Under the pieces are notes generated by a model that worked only from the letters and a program-made list of their open reading frames with translations, did no database searches and was not told the origin of the DNA. 64,000 bases of DNA from Symbiodinium sp. CCMP2592. Taxonomy: Eukaryota; Sar; Dinophyceae; Suessiales; Symbiodiniaceae. The stretch covers positions 27,501-91,500 of the forward strand of contig CAJNDT010000581.1 in assembly GCA_905221615.1 (NCBI GenBank), read 5' to 3'. This document shows positions 20,105 through 31,100 of this stretch, one piece after another. A program made the translations under genes and the position numbers. The first letter of the stretch is position 1; each line of letters opens with the position of its first letter.

Positions 20105-20232
20105 GAAGCTTTCCCAACCGGTTGCAAAGTGTGGATTCCGGAAAGGCTCATGGGTTGTAAAGTGGGGGTTCTGGTTGTAAAGTGGGGATTCTGGTTGTAA
20201 AGCGGGGTACACGCGGGGGGGGGGGGGGGCAA
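20105..20232 (-). repeat. array of the 20-bp repeat, right (inverted) arm
   Basis: On the minus strand it reads CCCGCTTTACAACCAGAATC and continues with the same 20-bp unit seen at 19.13 kb. It is bounded by a homopolymer run of about 16 G on the plus strand (20,214-20,229). With the left array it forms an inverted pair enclosing about 0.8 kb. It also lies immediately 3' of the retroelement relic at 20.2-20.8 kb, so it may be that element's repetitive tail. Confidence 0.75.
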
Positions 20233-20234
20233 CT

Positions 20235-20784
20235 CGTGCAAGGAGGCAGCGAAGGCGCAGTGAGCAGAGACTGCAAGGAGGCCGGACCACCGGCGGCCTG
20301 AAGACGGCGGCGGCTTGGTGCCGCGCACGAAGGCGCAGGAATTGCACTGCCAACGTCGGTGCCGTCGGTGCCGATGACGACCAGGCCGCTCCGAAAGATC
20401 TGGTTGACGGCGAGTGTCGCCTGACGAATCCTGCGGTTTCATCCAAGAGCCATGGGTCATGGCCTCCGGCAGCTCTCAGTGCGAAGGGCACCTGCGGGCC
20501 TGGCCGAGCTTGGGGTACGTGTCAGCGGCGCGTCGCGCATCATCCGCAACTGGCACATCGAGGTTCATGTCGGCCAGTCGGACGTTACGAGCGACCCTTG
20601 CGCCGGCTTCGCGGCAAACACGCACGACGGCATGTTCGAAAGACACTGCGCTCGTCGACAGCACTCCGGAAGTAGCGCAGGCGGCGCGGTCACCGGTCAC
20701 CCAAAGCGTGGAGTTGCCCATGGCAGACGCACGCTGTAGGCAGATACTGCGACGCTTACTGTTACTGTGGCTGAAGCAAATCAT
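20235..20784 (-). pseudogene. non-LTR retroelement relic, C-terminal domain
   Basis: The minus-strand frame at 20,784-20,476 reads FEHAVVRVCREAGARVARN, then DMNLDVPVADDARR and TYPKLGQARRC. A different frame downstream gives AVQFLRLRARHQAAAV, and a third gives RRWSGLLAVSAHCAFAASL before a Pro run. In order, these look like the C-terminal region of dinoflagellate non-LTR polyproteins, which I recognise from general familiarity and not from a search. At least two frame changes are needed, and a stretch after VADDARR appears deleted. The frame runs out into the 20-bp repeat array. Confidence 0.5.
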
Positions 20785-20789
20785 TGGTT

Positions 20790-22600
20790 GCTGGTCTGAT
20801 GCAGTGGGCGAAGTCTACTCGGTTCCGTTCGAAATCCAGGCGCCGTCTGCCACAGATCCGGACGTCAGACACTCGCGCTGTGACGTGGCTAAAGAAACCA
20901 AAACAAACAAGCTCCTTTCGTCAGTTGCCGACTATTTCGGTTTCCAGGTAGTAGCACTTTGCTGCATGCGATTCGCTTGTGTCAGATGTTTAACACTCGG
21001 CAAAACACTTGGTTGGAAAGCTCATGCTTGCACGTGTGCCTCAGTTTGGTGATGCATGTCCACTACGAACCCATCTGTCAAGTCGCGAGATCTTGGTGAG
21101 AGGGCTTGCATATGCAACAGCCTCGATTTCAATCGCCGAGGTGTTTTCGCTTGTTCGTAACATGCGTAGCATTTGTATGTCTAATGGACTCTGCTCTGCC
21201 GGTCAATGCGCCTGGCGCTACTTTTTTGCACACCTGCTGACCGTGAACGGCTGTTGAAGGACCGAACCTCCTGACGTCGTGTGTGATGTCAAAAAAAGCC
21301 CCACCAGATGGAGCAACAGAGCTCGAGAGGGCGGTGTGAGGCCAGAAAGGTGGCAGGGTCCGCGGTGCGTCAGGTAGCCAAGTTGTAATGGTGCGATGGG
21401 AAGGAAGAAAATTGATTACGAGGCCAAACAGATCACAACAGGATTCCATAATCTAGAATCATCGATAGCTGATCTTGCAGCATGTGCACTGCAGCCCCTC
21501 CTTGAAAGTAGTGAGCCCGATACCATGGTTACCCAGAATAGTGAACAGTGTCCAGCACGACCGACGGTCAGTGGCACCTCGGCAAAGCCGGCCTTGGCCG
21601 CCACATTGGGACGCCGTGCCTCTGACACCTAGCTTTTCGAACAGCGCCAATCCCCAAGGCAACGGAGACAAATGCTACGTCACCGGTAAGCCTGGGAAAA
21701 GCCGCTTGTCTGTCAAAAAAAGCATGCTCGCAAGCGCGATCCCGACACCGGCAAGTGCGATCGCAGAAGTTGTCGACAAAGCCCAACAAAGGGTGTGACT
21801 TGCGGAAGCGTTTGCACGACGTCAAGCAACAAATCCGCTCAGACTCAGCCCTGGTTGCGAGCTTGCGAGCCGCGAGCACTCCGACCAAGCGGACGGTGCT
21901 CTGGGTTCACAACCCCACTGAGCATTCCCACAAACAGTGTGTCTCTGGCGAAAGTGCTGTCGAGACACACTTTGGAAGGTTTGAGCCTTGCAGTTTCGGT
22001 TGCGGTACTTTGGTTTGCACACAACGGCGCATTGAGCAAGATTCCAATCATTGGCAGGTGGCAGCTGCCCCCCTTGGCCTTTGCATTGCCCTTTGGTAGA
22101 ACACGGAACTTGTCTTGAATATCAGTAGTCTCCTTGTCAGTCCCTAACGATACAGATACATGTTAATACTTTAGTACGATTCTCCTGAGTTTCATGCGTG
22201 TGTGCGTGTGTGGAGAGGCGTCTGCAGGCAGGGGCATCATAGCCAACACACTTGTCTTTGCAAGCTGGATTAGAGCTGAGGCGCTGCTACATGATGCATG
22301 GATCGCGAGGCTTATATGCATGGATCGCGAGGCTTATATACATTCTCGTCATTCCGTTTTTCTGGGCGGTGATGGGCGCCCGTGTTGCGACGGGGCATGT
22401 GCAACAAGGTCGGAGTCGGAGGTACAAAGGTGCAATTCAAACGGCGGCGCTACAGCAATGTTTCCCCGAAATAAGAACATTCCGCTGACGAGATTCGAGG
22501 AGCGGCTTGCCAGCTTCAGGCAGTGCTGACCCACCAAGTGCTGCAGAAGTGAAACCAATCGGATGTGTCCCGGCCTGCCGTGATTATTTGAGGACCAGGG
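20790..22600. other. no confident gene
   Basis: Short overlapping frames only. There is a 23-bp direct duplication (GCATGGATCGCGAGGCTTAT) at about 22,297 and 22,320. Earlier parts of the retroelement at 20.2-20.8 kb might be here but I see no RT or endonuclease motif. Confidence 0.4.
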
Positions 22601-23121
22601 TCGGAGAGGCACGTCCTCATGTTTTGCTTGTGCGCTGCATTACGTAACTGGGCGGAGCCGAGGCGTGATGCCGTCAACCGAAACTTCGTTCATCCTACTG
22701 CAACGAACCAACCGAAAGCTGATGTTACGAGACAGGCCACCCGACCAGAATTTCCTGAGCGCCCGCGAACAGAAACTCTCCGGTCGAAGCCTCGGTGATC
22801 CTGGATCGGCTGCTCTGCTGTTTTCTCCCGGCGCGTTCTCGGATGCCCAGCTTTTAAAGTTGGACATCCGAGAATTTGGTGAACCGCTGAAGCTGGCGCT
22901 GTCGCCAAGCACAGAGGCCTTACGCTTCCCGGCCCTTCGGCCACTTTGGCTTCTCATGTCTCTTTTGAAGACCTGATCGATGAATATCTCTCGAGGTGCC
23001 AGCCCCCTCAACGGTGACTTGCATCTAAGGGCGCAGCAAACGAATCAGTCAAGCACGCTTGCTGCACCTGCAGGCTCGACACCCAAGCATCTACTCCAAC
23101 AGGCACAGAACTGTTTCTCTC

Positions 23122-26100
23122 AATGGGCACCCCAAGCGACGGTGATGTCTGGGTCAATTTCAGTGTGGAGCCGCTTTGTCGGCCTGGGGATGGAGAGTCC
23201 GAGCCCGCAGAGACGATGACTACGACTATGACAGATCTTGGATGCTTGCCCGAAGAACTCTTGCAACAGCTCGCGCAGCTTTGGCATTCGAGATCTTGGA
23301 TGGCTTGGCAGCTGAGAAAGAAAACTCGGCAGCAAAGCAACGCCCAATTTGCAAGATCGCCCAAGGGCCCCGGCGCTCCACCAACGAGCACGACATCGTC
23401 AATATGGTCGGCTTTCATCATCTGGTCTTCCAGGACCTGGGACAAGTGGATCCTCACGTTGACTAGACTCTTGCATCCTGCTCACAGCCTGTGATTCAGC
23501 CCCCGGCTTTCTGCACTGGCGCCATGGCTCGCCCGAAAAGCTCCGCCGCAGACTCCTCAAACTCTGTGCGAGTGACGACCTGGATTGTGCAGCAGCAAAG
23601 CCGGGTGCCCCAAAACCCCAAAACCACAGCCGAACTGCAAGAACTGTATAAGCCCTGCCAACTCTGCATAGTCCTATAGTTCATTGCTGATCATTGCACA
23701 TTACCAGATAAGCTGGGCACTGTTTCGGTGAGGTGCTCGTCGAAGCTTCCGCTGACTTCTGGGCTTCGGGCCAGCACCCGGTCGATTCCGTCACTGTCAC
23801 GACCTGGAGCTAGAAGACATTCAGTGTTCAGGTTGAGAGTTTGAAATAGAGGTTTAGGGTTCATTATGTTGCAAGGCCTATTGGTTTCCAGGGTTCAGGG
23901 GTTATCGTCCGCCGAAGGGCACAGGATACGAACGCTGCCTTTGTTCCGAAAGCTTTCTTGGGCCCACTCTCCAGGTTAACAGCACTCTTACACTCTTGCC
24001 TGCGCTCCCAAGTCCCCAGCAAATCGTCTCAGCTTTAGTCGCATTGCTTAACCTGGACATCAGCATTTGCGCTCATGCATGTGCAAAGCTTGATTGTTCC
24101 AGCATGGAGAGTCCGCTGCCTGATCTTGACAGCTTCTGCCAGGATGTGGAGTCCCGAGCTGTCACACCTCTCCTGCACAACTGCTGGCACGGTGCGTGCA
24201 TTGCATCACAGCAGAAACAAGTCCTTCGCCACGCCACCCGACGACACCGATGCTTCTTGGCGCTCCTAATGGAAGAGATGCTTCCGTTGCTTGAAGAGCG
24301 GTGGGTGTGGGGCTCCGGCCAACTTCGACTCCAGCAACCGCCGCATCCTCGGCTCTCTCCGGCCCAACGTGCCCGCGCATTCATCAGAGGCACCCCCCAG
24401 CCGAGGTGCTGGGTGTCGAAGTCCGAGCCGCCAAGGTGGTCGTCCCCGGAGACGCTGAGAACGCTCACCTCGCAAGACGTGTCTTGACTGCCCTCCCCGG
24501 GCGGCGAGGCCCGGCTAGGCCGCATGCCGCGTTCCCGTTCATGTAAAGCAGGGAGGTGTCCAAGGTGCCACCACCAATGTCGTAAACAAGAACCTGAGAG
24601 AGGACGATACCACATATTGCGCAACGCTGGCGGATTCCCCCGGTCTCTCCTCGGCTCCCGGCATGCCTCACACCCTCACCTCGAGGACAACGGAGCAGCT
24701 GAAACTCTTTTTGCCGGAGCGCCACCTTGGTGCAAATTGTAGGCCACCGCTGCCGCAGTTGGCTCCTGCAACAGCAGCTGTTGATTTGCGCCTTCTCTGA
24801 AACTCCATTCCTCCTGCAACATCTGCTGCATGTTGCGGTGCCATATTTGTGGACTCAGCTCTCCTCGACAACGCCTAATGTGGTACCGGTAACATTGCTA
24901 TTGCTGACCTCTGTCACATATGACGCCAAGGGCCCAGGCCTATCCAGGCCCAGGCCTTGCTTCAACAGCCAGGATTGCTTTAATGATAGGTCCGCCGGAT
25001 TCTGGGGTTTCCTGAATGTTGAGGTGACGACGGCACTCTGAATTTTCCACGTCTGTCTGAAGCATGTGCAGAGTTTTCCCTTCGAGCACTGCTAGCCCCA
25101 AGGCTCCTCGAGAATGCGCATGACCTTCATGCCGGCCCGCTCGAAGGCCTCCTGTGTTGCCTTGGAATCGCGGGCGCCAGTTTCCGCTTTGCCGCTGAAA
25201 GACAGCATCCCACCTTGGTTTCCGAGACGCCGAACTTGGCAGGGACCTGAGCGACCAAAGCTCTCCCAAAGCTCTCCCTGGCTGCTCGAGGTGAGGCTCC
25301 TGACACAAATCACTACTCGCGAGATGTCGAAACCTCGGCCAAAGCTCTGAACACTGCAAGCACTGCAAGCATGGATTGTCTGAGTGTCCATATAAGCTGC
25401 AAGCCCCGTGAGCCTCAGCGCCTTGCCAAGAGAATGGGAAATTGAGCGCCGCATGTGCCCCACCTTGCGTACTGCCAGCCGTGGGCCCACGGCCATGAAT
25501 GCTTCACATGCGATGAATCGGTGCAGCACGCGCCAAGGCTCGGACAAGTTCCGCGCCGACCTCAACAGGGGAAATCCACCTGCACTGCCAGCATGCTGGC
25601 GTTGGCGAGGGCTTCTGTGCGGCGCGGGTCGCCCCGAAATCCCTGCCTTTCACCACCGGCAAGCTCAACGGCAAACCCAGCCTGGACAGAGGCAACGGAG
25701 GGGCTTCAGCGAGTGGAGCCGGCGGTTCGTTTGCTTTGAATCTTGGGACGAGGCAGGACCACTCAGGTTGGCGGCGCTTGGCTCGTGGGACCCGGTGGTG
25801 AAATTGGCCGCCACCTCTTGTGGGGCAGGGGCAGGGCAGGGCTCAACTGGGGAATTAAACCTATGACATAAACGCCAATGGGCCGAACCAGGTCCTGCCT
25901 CTCTTTAAAAACAAGAGAGGCTCGGGCTTACTGAGCCAGGAAGACGGCCTTGCGTAAGCTTGGGACATCTAGACCTGGACCTTGCTGACCCCACCCGAAT
26001 CCCATTGAGTATCAGTGCGCTCAAAAACATATTCCAAAATTATCGAGTCTTTCTTTTTGTCGGATTTGTTTTTTGTTTCCTTTCTTCTTGTTTGTCTGAG

Positions 26101-28145
26101 GGTGCGGAGGGTACGAGGTGTGGAGGGGTGCAGAGGGTGTGGGGGGTGCGCGGTGTGGTCATAGGGATCCTTAGGGGTGTAGGGGGGAGGGGTGTAGGGG
26201 ACTATATTTCCTTAAATAGGCCTTATTAGTCCTTATTATGGGCCTTAAGGCCCCCTACCCCCCCTCCCCCTACACCCCTAAGGATCCCTATGATGTGGGG
26301 TGTGGAGGGTGTGGGGGTGCCACCATGCGCGCCTGCAATGCCGAATGCTGAGCGTGTGCAATGGACAATCCGGATGGCAATAGAAGCAAAAGTAAATGCG
26401 AGCATATAAACCATATAAACCCAATCATAAACTACTAAACAATATTATAAGGATAGAAGAATTGGCTGGAGAAGGATAGCCATATTCTGTCAAGCGCCTA
26501 TGACAAAGAGCACCAAGCAAATAAGGAGGCAAAACAAAAAGCATACAGCAAAGGGAAATAACTAAAGCACAAAGCAGCAAGCAAAGAAAGCAGCGAAAAC
26601 AAAAAACACACAAAGCAGATCACAACAACAGAAACAACAAGCAAATAAAGCATCGCAAAAGAAAACAGAAACGGACAACGAAAAGCAACAAGCAAAGCAG
26701 GCAGCCGGAAACAGACAGCAAAGGCGGAAGGATTTTTGTTCCTAACGCTGGCGGGATCTTAAACACGCCACCTCAACATATGATATCTTAAACAAGCACC
26801 CTAGTTAATTTGACGATGCAAGTTCATCAACACCTGAAGCCCACCAGGAGACCAGTGGGCAAACCCTGCTCAGGACCCCAGACAAGAGCCAACCTTGGGA
26901 GAAGGAAAACACCGGGACCCGAAAGCAAACACGAAAAACAGAACACCAGCAGCAACAAGCAAAGAATAAACAAGGCGCCTCAAGGCGCCAAGCAACGACA
27001 AGCAAGAGTACCCAGCAGCAGGCAGAAAGCAGAAAGCAAAAAACAAAAAACGTGTACACAAAAGCAGTCAAGCAGCAAGCAGAAAACACAAACAACAGAA
27101 AGCAATAACAACACACAAAAACAGCAAAATGGAACGAATAAGGACAGCAGCATGATTGTGCAGAAAGCAATATCTAAAAACAAAACGCAAGCAGCAGCAA
27201 GCAAGGAATAAACAAGAGTGCCAAGCAACGACAAGCAAGAGTACAAAGCAGCGGGCAGAAAGCAGAAAGCAAAAAGCGAGAAAACAAACGCTGTCAAGCA
27301 GCACGCAGAAAACCAAAGCAGCAGAAAGGAAAAACCAAGAAACAACAACCAATGCCACAAACAAAAAATGAAACAACAAAAACATCACCGGATCATTCTG
27401 TTTCCCCAACAACTCCGTATCTGAGAGCTCTTCCGACATCTTCCGACCGAGGCACGCGATATGCATGGTCGGCGGCTTCAGCAGAGACCTTGCGAGGCGA
27501 ACGAGGTCAAATGTGAGCTTGGATATTCGCGCAGCGTGTATGGTACTTTGCGCATATACATACATGCTTCCATGATATGTGTATGTGTACATATATAACA
27601 TCTACACCCACATAACACATGTGTAGATCCATAAATGCGCAGACACACACACACACACACATGCAGATCACGGTTGAGTGTCTGGAAGCCCGTCTGTCGC
27701 TTGGCCTCCCCAAGCCTGCGTCCGATAAATCGCTTGGCATTGAAGACAGTGTGTTGGGGGTACTGGCCTGGAGAGCAGGAATATCTGGTGGAGATAAGCG
27801 CGCGATCTGCCCTGAGCCTCGATTCGTTACGGCTCTCTCGCCGACCACAACCTTGCCGTCCGCCAAGAATGTCACAACAGACCTCGATCTCGGAAAGGAG
27901 AACTCATCCCGAAGCATGCAGAGGAAGCTTCATTGGCGTGCCACATGCAACAGTCTTAGCAGTCTGTGCTCCGAACGGCAAGAGTTGCTTGCCCGTGGCA
28001 TGGTCTGGTATGATGGAGATGGTCTGGCAACGACATGCGACAGAATTACACAAAGCTCACAGAAACATAAGGTAGCAGGGAGCACCCCATCTGTTGCTTT
28101 GAGTGCCACCACGGAGAAGGTTGTCCCCAGATCAATGCCAACCAC
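23122..28145 (-). CDS. Hsp70-family ATPase-domain gene, at least 9 exons
   Basis: Hsp70 motifs appear in the correct order on one strand, each in a separate short exon: VVGIDLGTTFSVVAL (28,145-28,085, first phosphate loop); SVVTFLADGKVVVGERAV (about 27,885-27,815); YPQHTVFNAKRFIGRRLGEA (about 27,763-27,661); ATQEAFERAGMKVMRILEEP (about 25,165-25,100); VLVYDIGGGTLDTSLL (24,593-24,534, second phosphate loop); VSVLSVSGDDHLGGSDFD (about 24,471-24,412); VRIHLSQVLEDQ and DDVVLVGG (23,457-23,375); SRMPKLRELLQEFFG (23,294-23,251, adenosine motif); and EIDPDITVAWGA (about 23,160-23,122). The intron 23,295-23,374 (GC-AG, 80 bp) restores VLVGGASRMP exactly. Nucleotide-contacting motifs are intact, so the gene may be functional. 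I found no substrate-binding domain, as in HSPA13/STCH-like proteins. Some exons (for example between 25.2 and 27.6 kb, and about 23.5-24.4 kb) are not located. Confidence 0.8.
26159..26292. repeat. foldback inverted repeat, G-rich/C-rich arms
   Basis: The left arm (26,159-26,200) starts TCATAGGGATCCTTAGGGGT and the right arm (about 26,240-26,292) is its inverted copy ending ACCCCTAAGGATCCCTATGA. The arms are separated by about 40 bp containing CCTTATTAGTCCTTATTATG. It lies in the large intron of the Hsp70-like gene. It could be a miniature foldback element. Confidence 0.8.
26410..27400. repeat. A-rich AAGCAGCAAGCAAA low-complexity tract
   Basis: About 1 kb of degenerate AAGCAGCAAGCAAAAC words. 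Open frames give Lys/Gln/Ser-rich strings on the plus strand and Leu/Cys/Phe-rich strings on the minus strand, typical of composition and not of genes. It occupies the largest intron of the Hsp70-like gene. Confidence 0.8.
27640..27662. repeat. CA dinucleotide microsatellite at an exon edge
   Basis: (CA)n on the plus strand, read as GTGTGT on the minus strand directly after the codons for NRDLH of the Hsp70-like gene. It may supply or overlap the 5' splice site. Confidence 0.75.
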
Positions 28146-28149
28146 CTCG

Positions 28150-31100
28150 ACGAGACAAAGTCATGTCGGAATCGGAAGCATCAAAGAGGCTCAGAGAAAC
28201 AGAAGCACTTACCTGCGGTCTTCCACGGAAGCCAAGTGCGGCCAAAATCGACGAAACCTTGGCAACACGAGCGTAAGCTTGCGGTTTCCCTCGCAAGACC
28301 GCTAGTGTAAGCGCATGACAAGGACCACCAAACCGCCAAGTGCCAGCAAGTACTGCGGAACAACAGACAAGCACCCATCAATTCAACTGGCTGCGGGGAC
28401 AAAACTGCCGTCCTGCATCAGCTTCCGTTGGGAACGCCCGCGCTGCTCCCAGAGGAAGTGGTTTCGCCCATCGTCGGCTGTTCGCACACTAGTCTAGCCT
28501 AGCAGCTAGCGAAATATTTGCAGTAGCTTTGGACGGGCGTTCGACGTTCATGATGCTCATCCCGAATCCCTTGGCGGCATGCGTCGACGTTCCTTCTCGT
28601 GGCAACAAGGGTCCAATGTGTCCAAAAAGAAGTGTTGACATGTAAATTTCTGAAGCAGTACTGGAGCCTGGACTCGGCAGAGAGGAGACCCAGCACAGCC
28701 TTTCCACGATGAAGGGCCCCTTGCCGTAGCACAGGCTCAGAGGCTCAGCTTCATCTAGATTGCCAGGGACGCTGGGCCACACTCGGTCTGCAGAGCATGT
28801 GATGCTGCGGCGACAAGAATCTGCAAACCACGGGATTGAACCACGTGATGCAAAGCCATACCAGGTTGCTCAATGTGCGGCCACGCAAAAACACCCAAAA
28901 ACGTACAATCGTCCGGCAAAGAGACCACCTACTTAGAGAGAGGAGCAAGTAGAAGCATTGAAAGCGCCGGACGCGAGTGTACACCCATATGAGCCCAGTT
29001 CTCAATGAAACGCCACTCGTTGGACAGTTGAACTCAGTAGTCGCAGTAGTCACAGTGGTCGTAACAGAGCAGTCTGCATCGTCGCCGTCGTAGTAGTAGT
29101 CATAGCCACATCCCGCCAAGCACTCTTTTCTAGTAATACGAGTATGGCTATGAAGCTATGATGTTATTTACACACACTTATCATCATCTAGGTCATATTC
29201 CTCACCATCTTCATACTCGTCGTCATGACCCTCACCATGTCAGTATGATAGTCATTATCACCATCATCACAATCACAAGCACCACCACCAGCAGCACCAC
29301 CATAACCATCATTGTTATTTGCTTGTCCTTGCTGGAGATGCTGCGAGTATTGAGATGAGAAACTCAGGAATTCAAGAAGCTGTTTGCGCACGGTGGATCA
29401 AAGCATTGTGCGGAGGAGTTGGGTCGGCTTCAAGTTGGCGGATGATGCTCAGGAAGGCTGTGTTCACGATGCATCCCAAACAAGTGCCTTGAATATGCCT
29501 GGGGAGAGACGCACCACAAATGGACTTTCTCACTGGTGAACTTGGATGAGCTGTGGCTGCGTAGAACAGCTTGACAGCCTGCAGCTCCGACAAAACATGT
29601 CAGTACAACCGACATGCAAAACGAGCCGGCAATGAAGTTGGGTAGAGTTTCGCAGCAAGAAAACGTCACAACCAGGCAACTGAGATGACGCCCCAACATC
29701 AACCAATCGTATCCAGTCGCAAGCTCCAAGCAGGAAGCAATTGTGCCACATGCTGCAAATGCAGCTCTTGGTAAGGCCATGCCAATTGGGGCTTGATAAT
29801 GTTGCAGCGGCGCGCGTGGATATGACGAATGGCATTAGCACTCAGCCCTTTGAACATGCTCATCAAGCCCCCGAGTCCCCGTTTTAGGGTCTCTTCTACA
29901 AGCTAAATTCGAGAAGTGTGAGATTCGCAAGACTCCATCCACAGCGATTCCCACTGGAAATGCGCAAAGATCAAAACAATGCTTGAAAACAGTGCCTGAG
30001 GGAGCACGCACGACACACAAGGTGGAAGTATCACACCTGCGTGCTTCAAACGGTTCGAGCACAAAGGCTTCCTCGTTAAAGTCACTAGCGAACATGAGCT
30101 GGCTCGGACTGGGACTGACTAGAAAGGTGCCAGTGCATGCTACGGCTCATGGGAATCGGTCCCAAGCCTCGTGCACTTGTAGAAACTAGCGCCGCTGTGG
30201 GGCTTTCACAACTCTGAAGCTTGGGCTCCGGCCCACCAGTCGGCTTCAGCACATCGGTTCAAAAAGATGGCCTGAGCACGAGCGAACTGCCTGCTACATG
30301 CAGCTAGCGTGACCCTAAACCCTAAACCTGCTAGATCCAATCCTCCCTTACAGAGCCTTTCTGAATCTTGAATTGGTCGCCTTCTTCGGAAGCTGGGTGC
30401 ACGTCTCGGGCATCTCCTGAGCTCTTGTCTGGCTTTAGTGGCCGATTCCATCATCTATCTTCTCAAATCTTATTCTCTGTCAACCCCTACATCACCTCAC
30501 GTATCTCCCACACTCCACCGCAGTACATCACTGCTGCATCATGCACAACTTCAAACTGGGCTTAACGGCATGCAAAGCCCCCGGCACCACGGTCATCGGT
30601 GGGATCGTGGCGACCAGCCGTCTCATTTGCGGCCTGCTCTGCCTGCACTGGAAAAACAACAAAGAACGTTATGCAGCAATTATCTTGAAAGTCGTGCACA
30701 ATCTTTCCCAACAAGCGTCTTGAAGCACAAACCCCGATGGCGACCGTCAGCCAATGCAAGGCACGCGCTGGGTTTTGAGCACAGGGATGCTGATTGGGTG
30801 GCGTTGTCATGCTTGAAGCCAGCATGATCTATGTTGGCACCGGGCCGCGTGCCATCACCAAGTCCTCAAGGCCCAAGCCTGGATGGCCAGACAGCATCGA
30901 ACATTCAAACCAAATCTTGCAACTGCCCGTGTGCTCAAGAAGGCCGCATCAAGGATCAAGCGTGCAAGGGACTCGAAAGATGGAGCTTGGCACGCTGTCG
31001 CTTGTGGCAATGCAGTACGGCGCGGCACTACACGACGGGACCAGCAGCGATAGCAGATTGGCAATGGCAAGCCTCGTATATGATTGGGATACAGCTTATA

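Noticed and set aside
26805-27601. Cys/Leu/Phe-rich minus-strand frames resembling membrane proteins
   Set aside because: They are translations of the A-rich AAGCAGCAAGC tract; there is no real transmembrane pattern.
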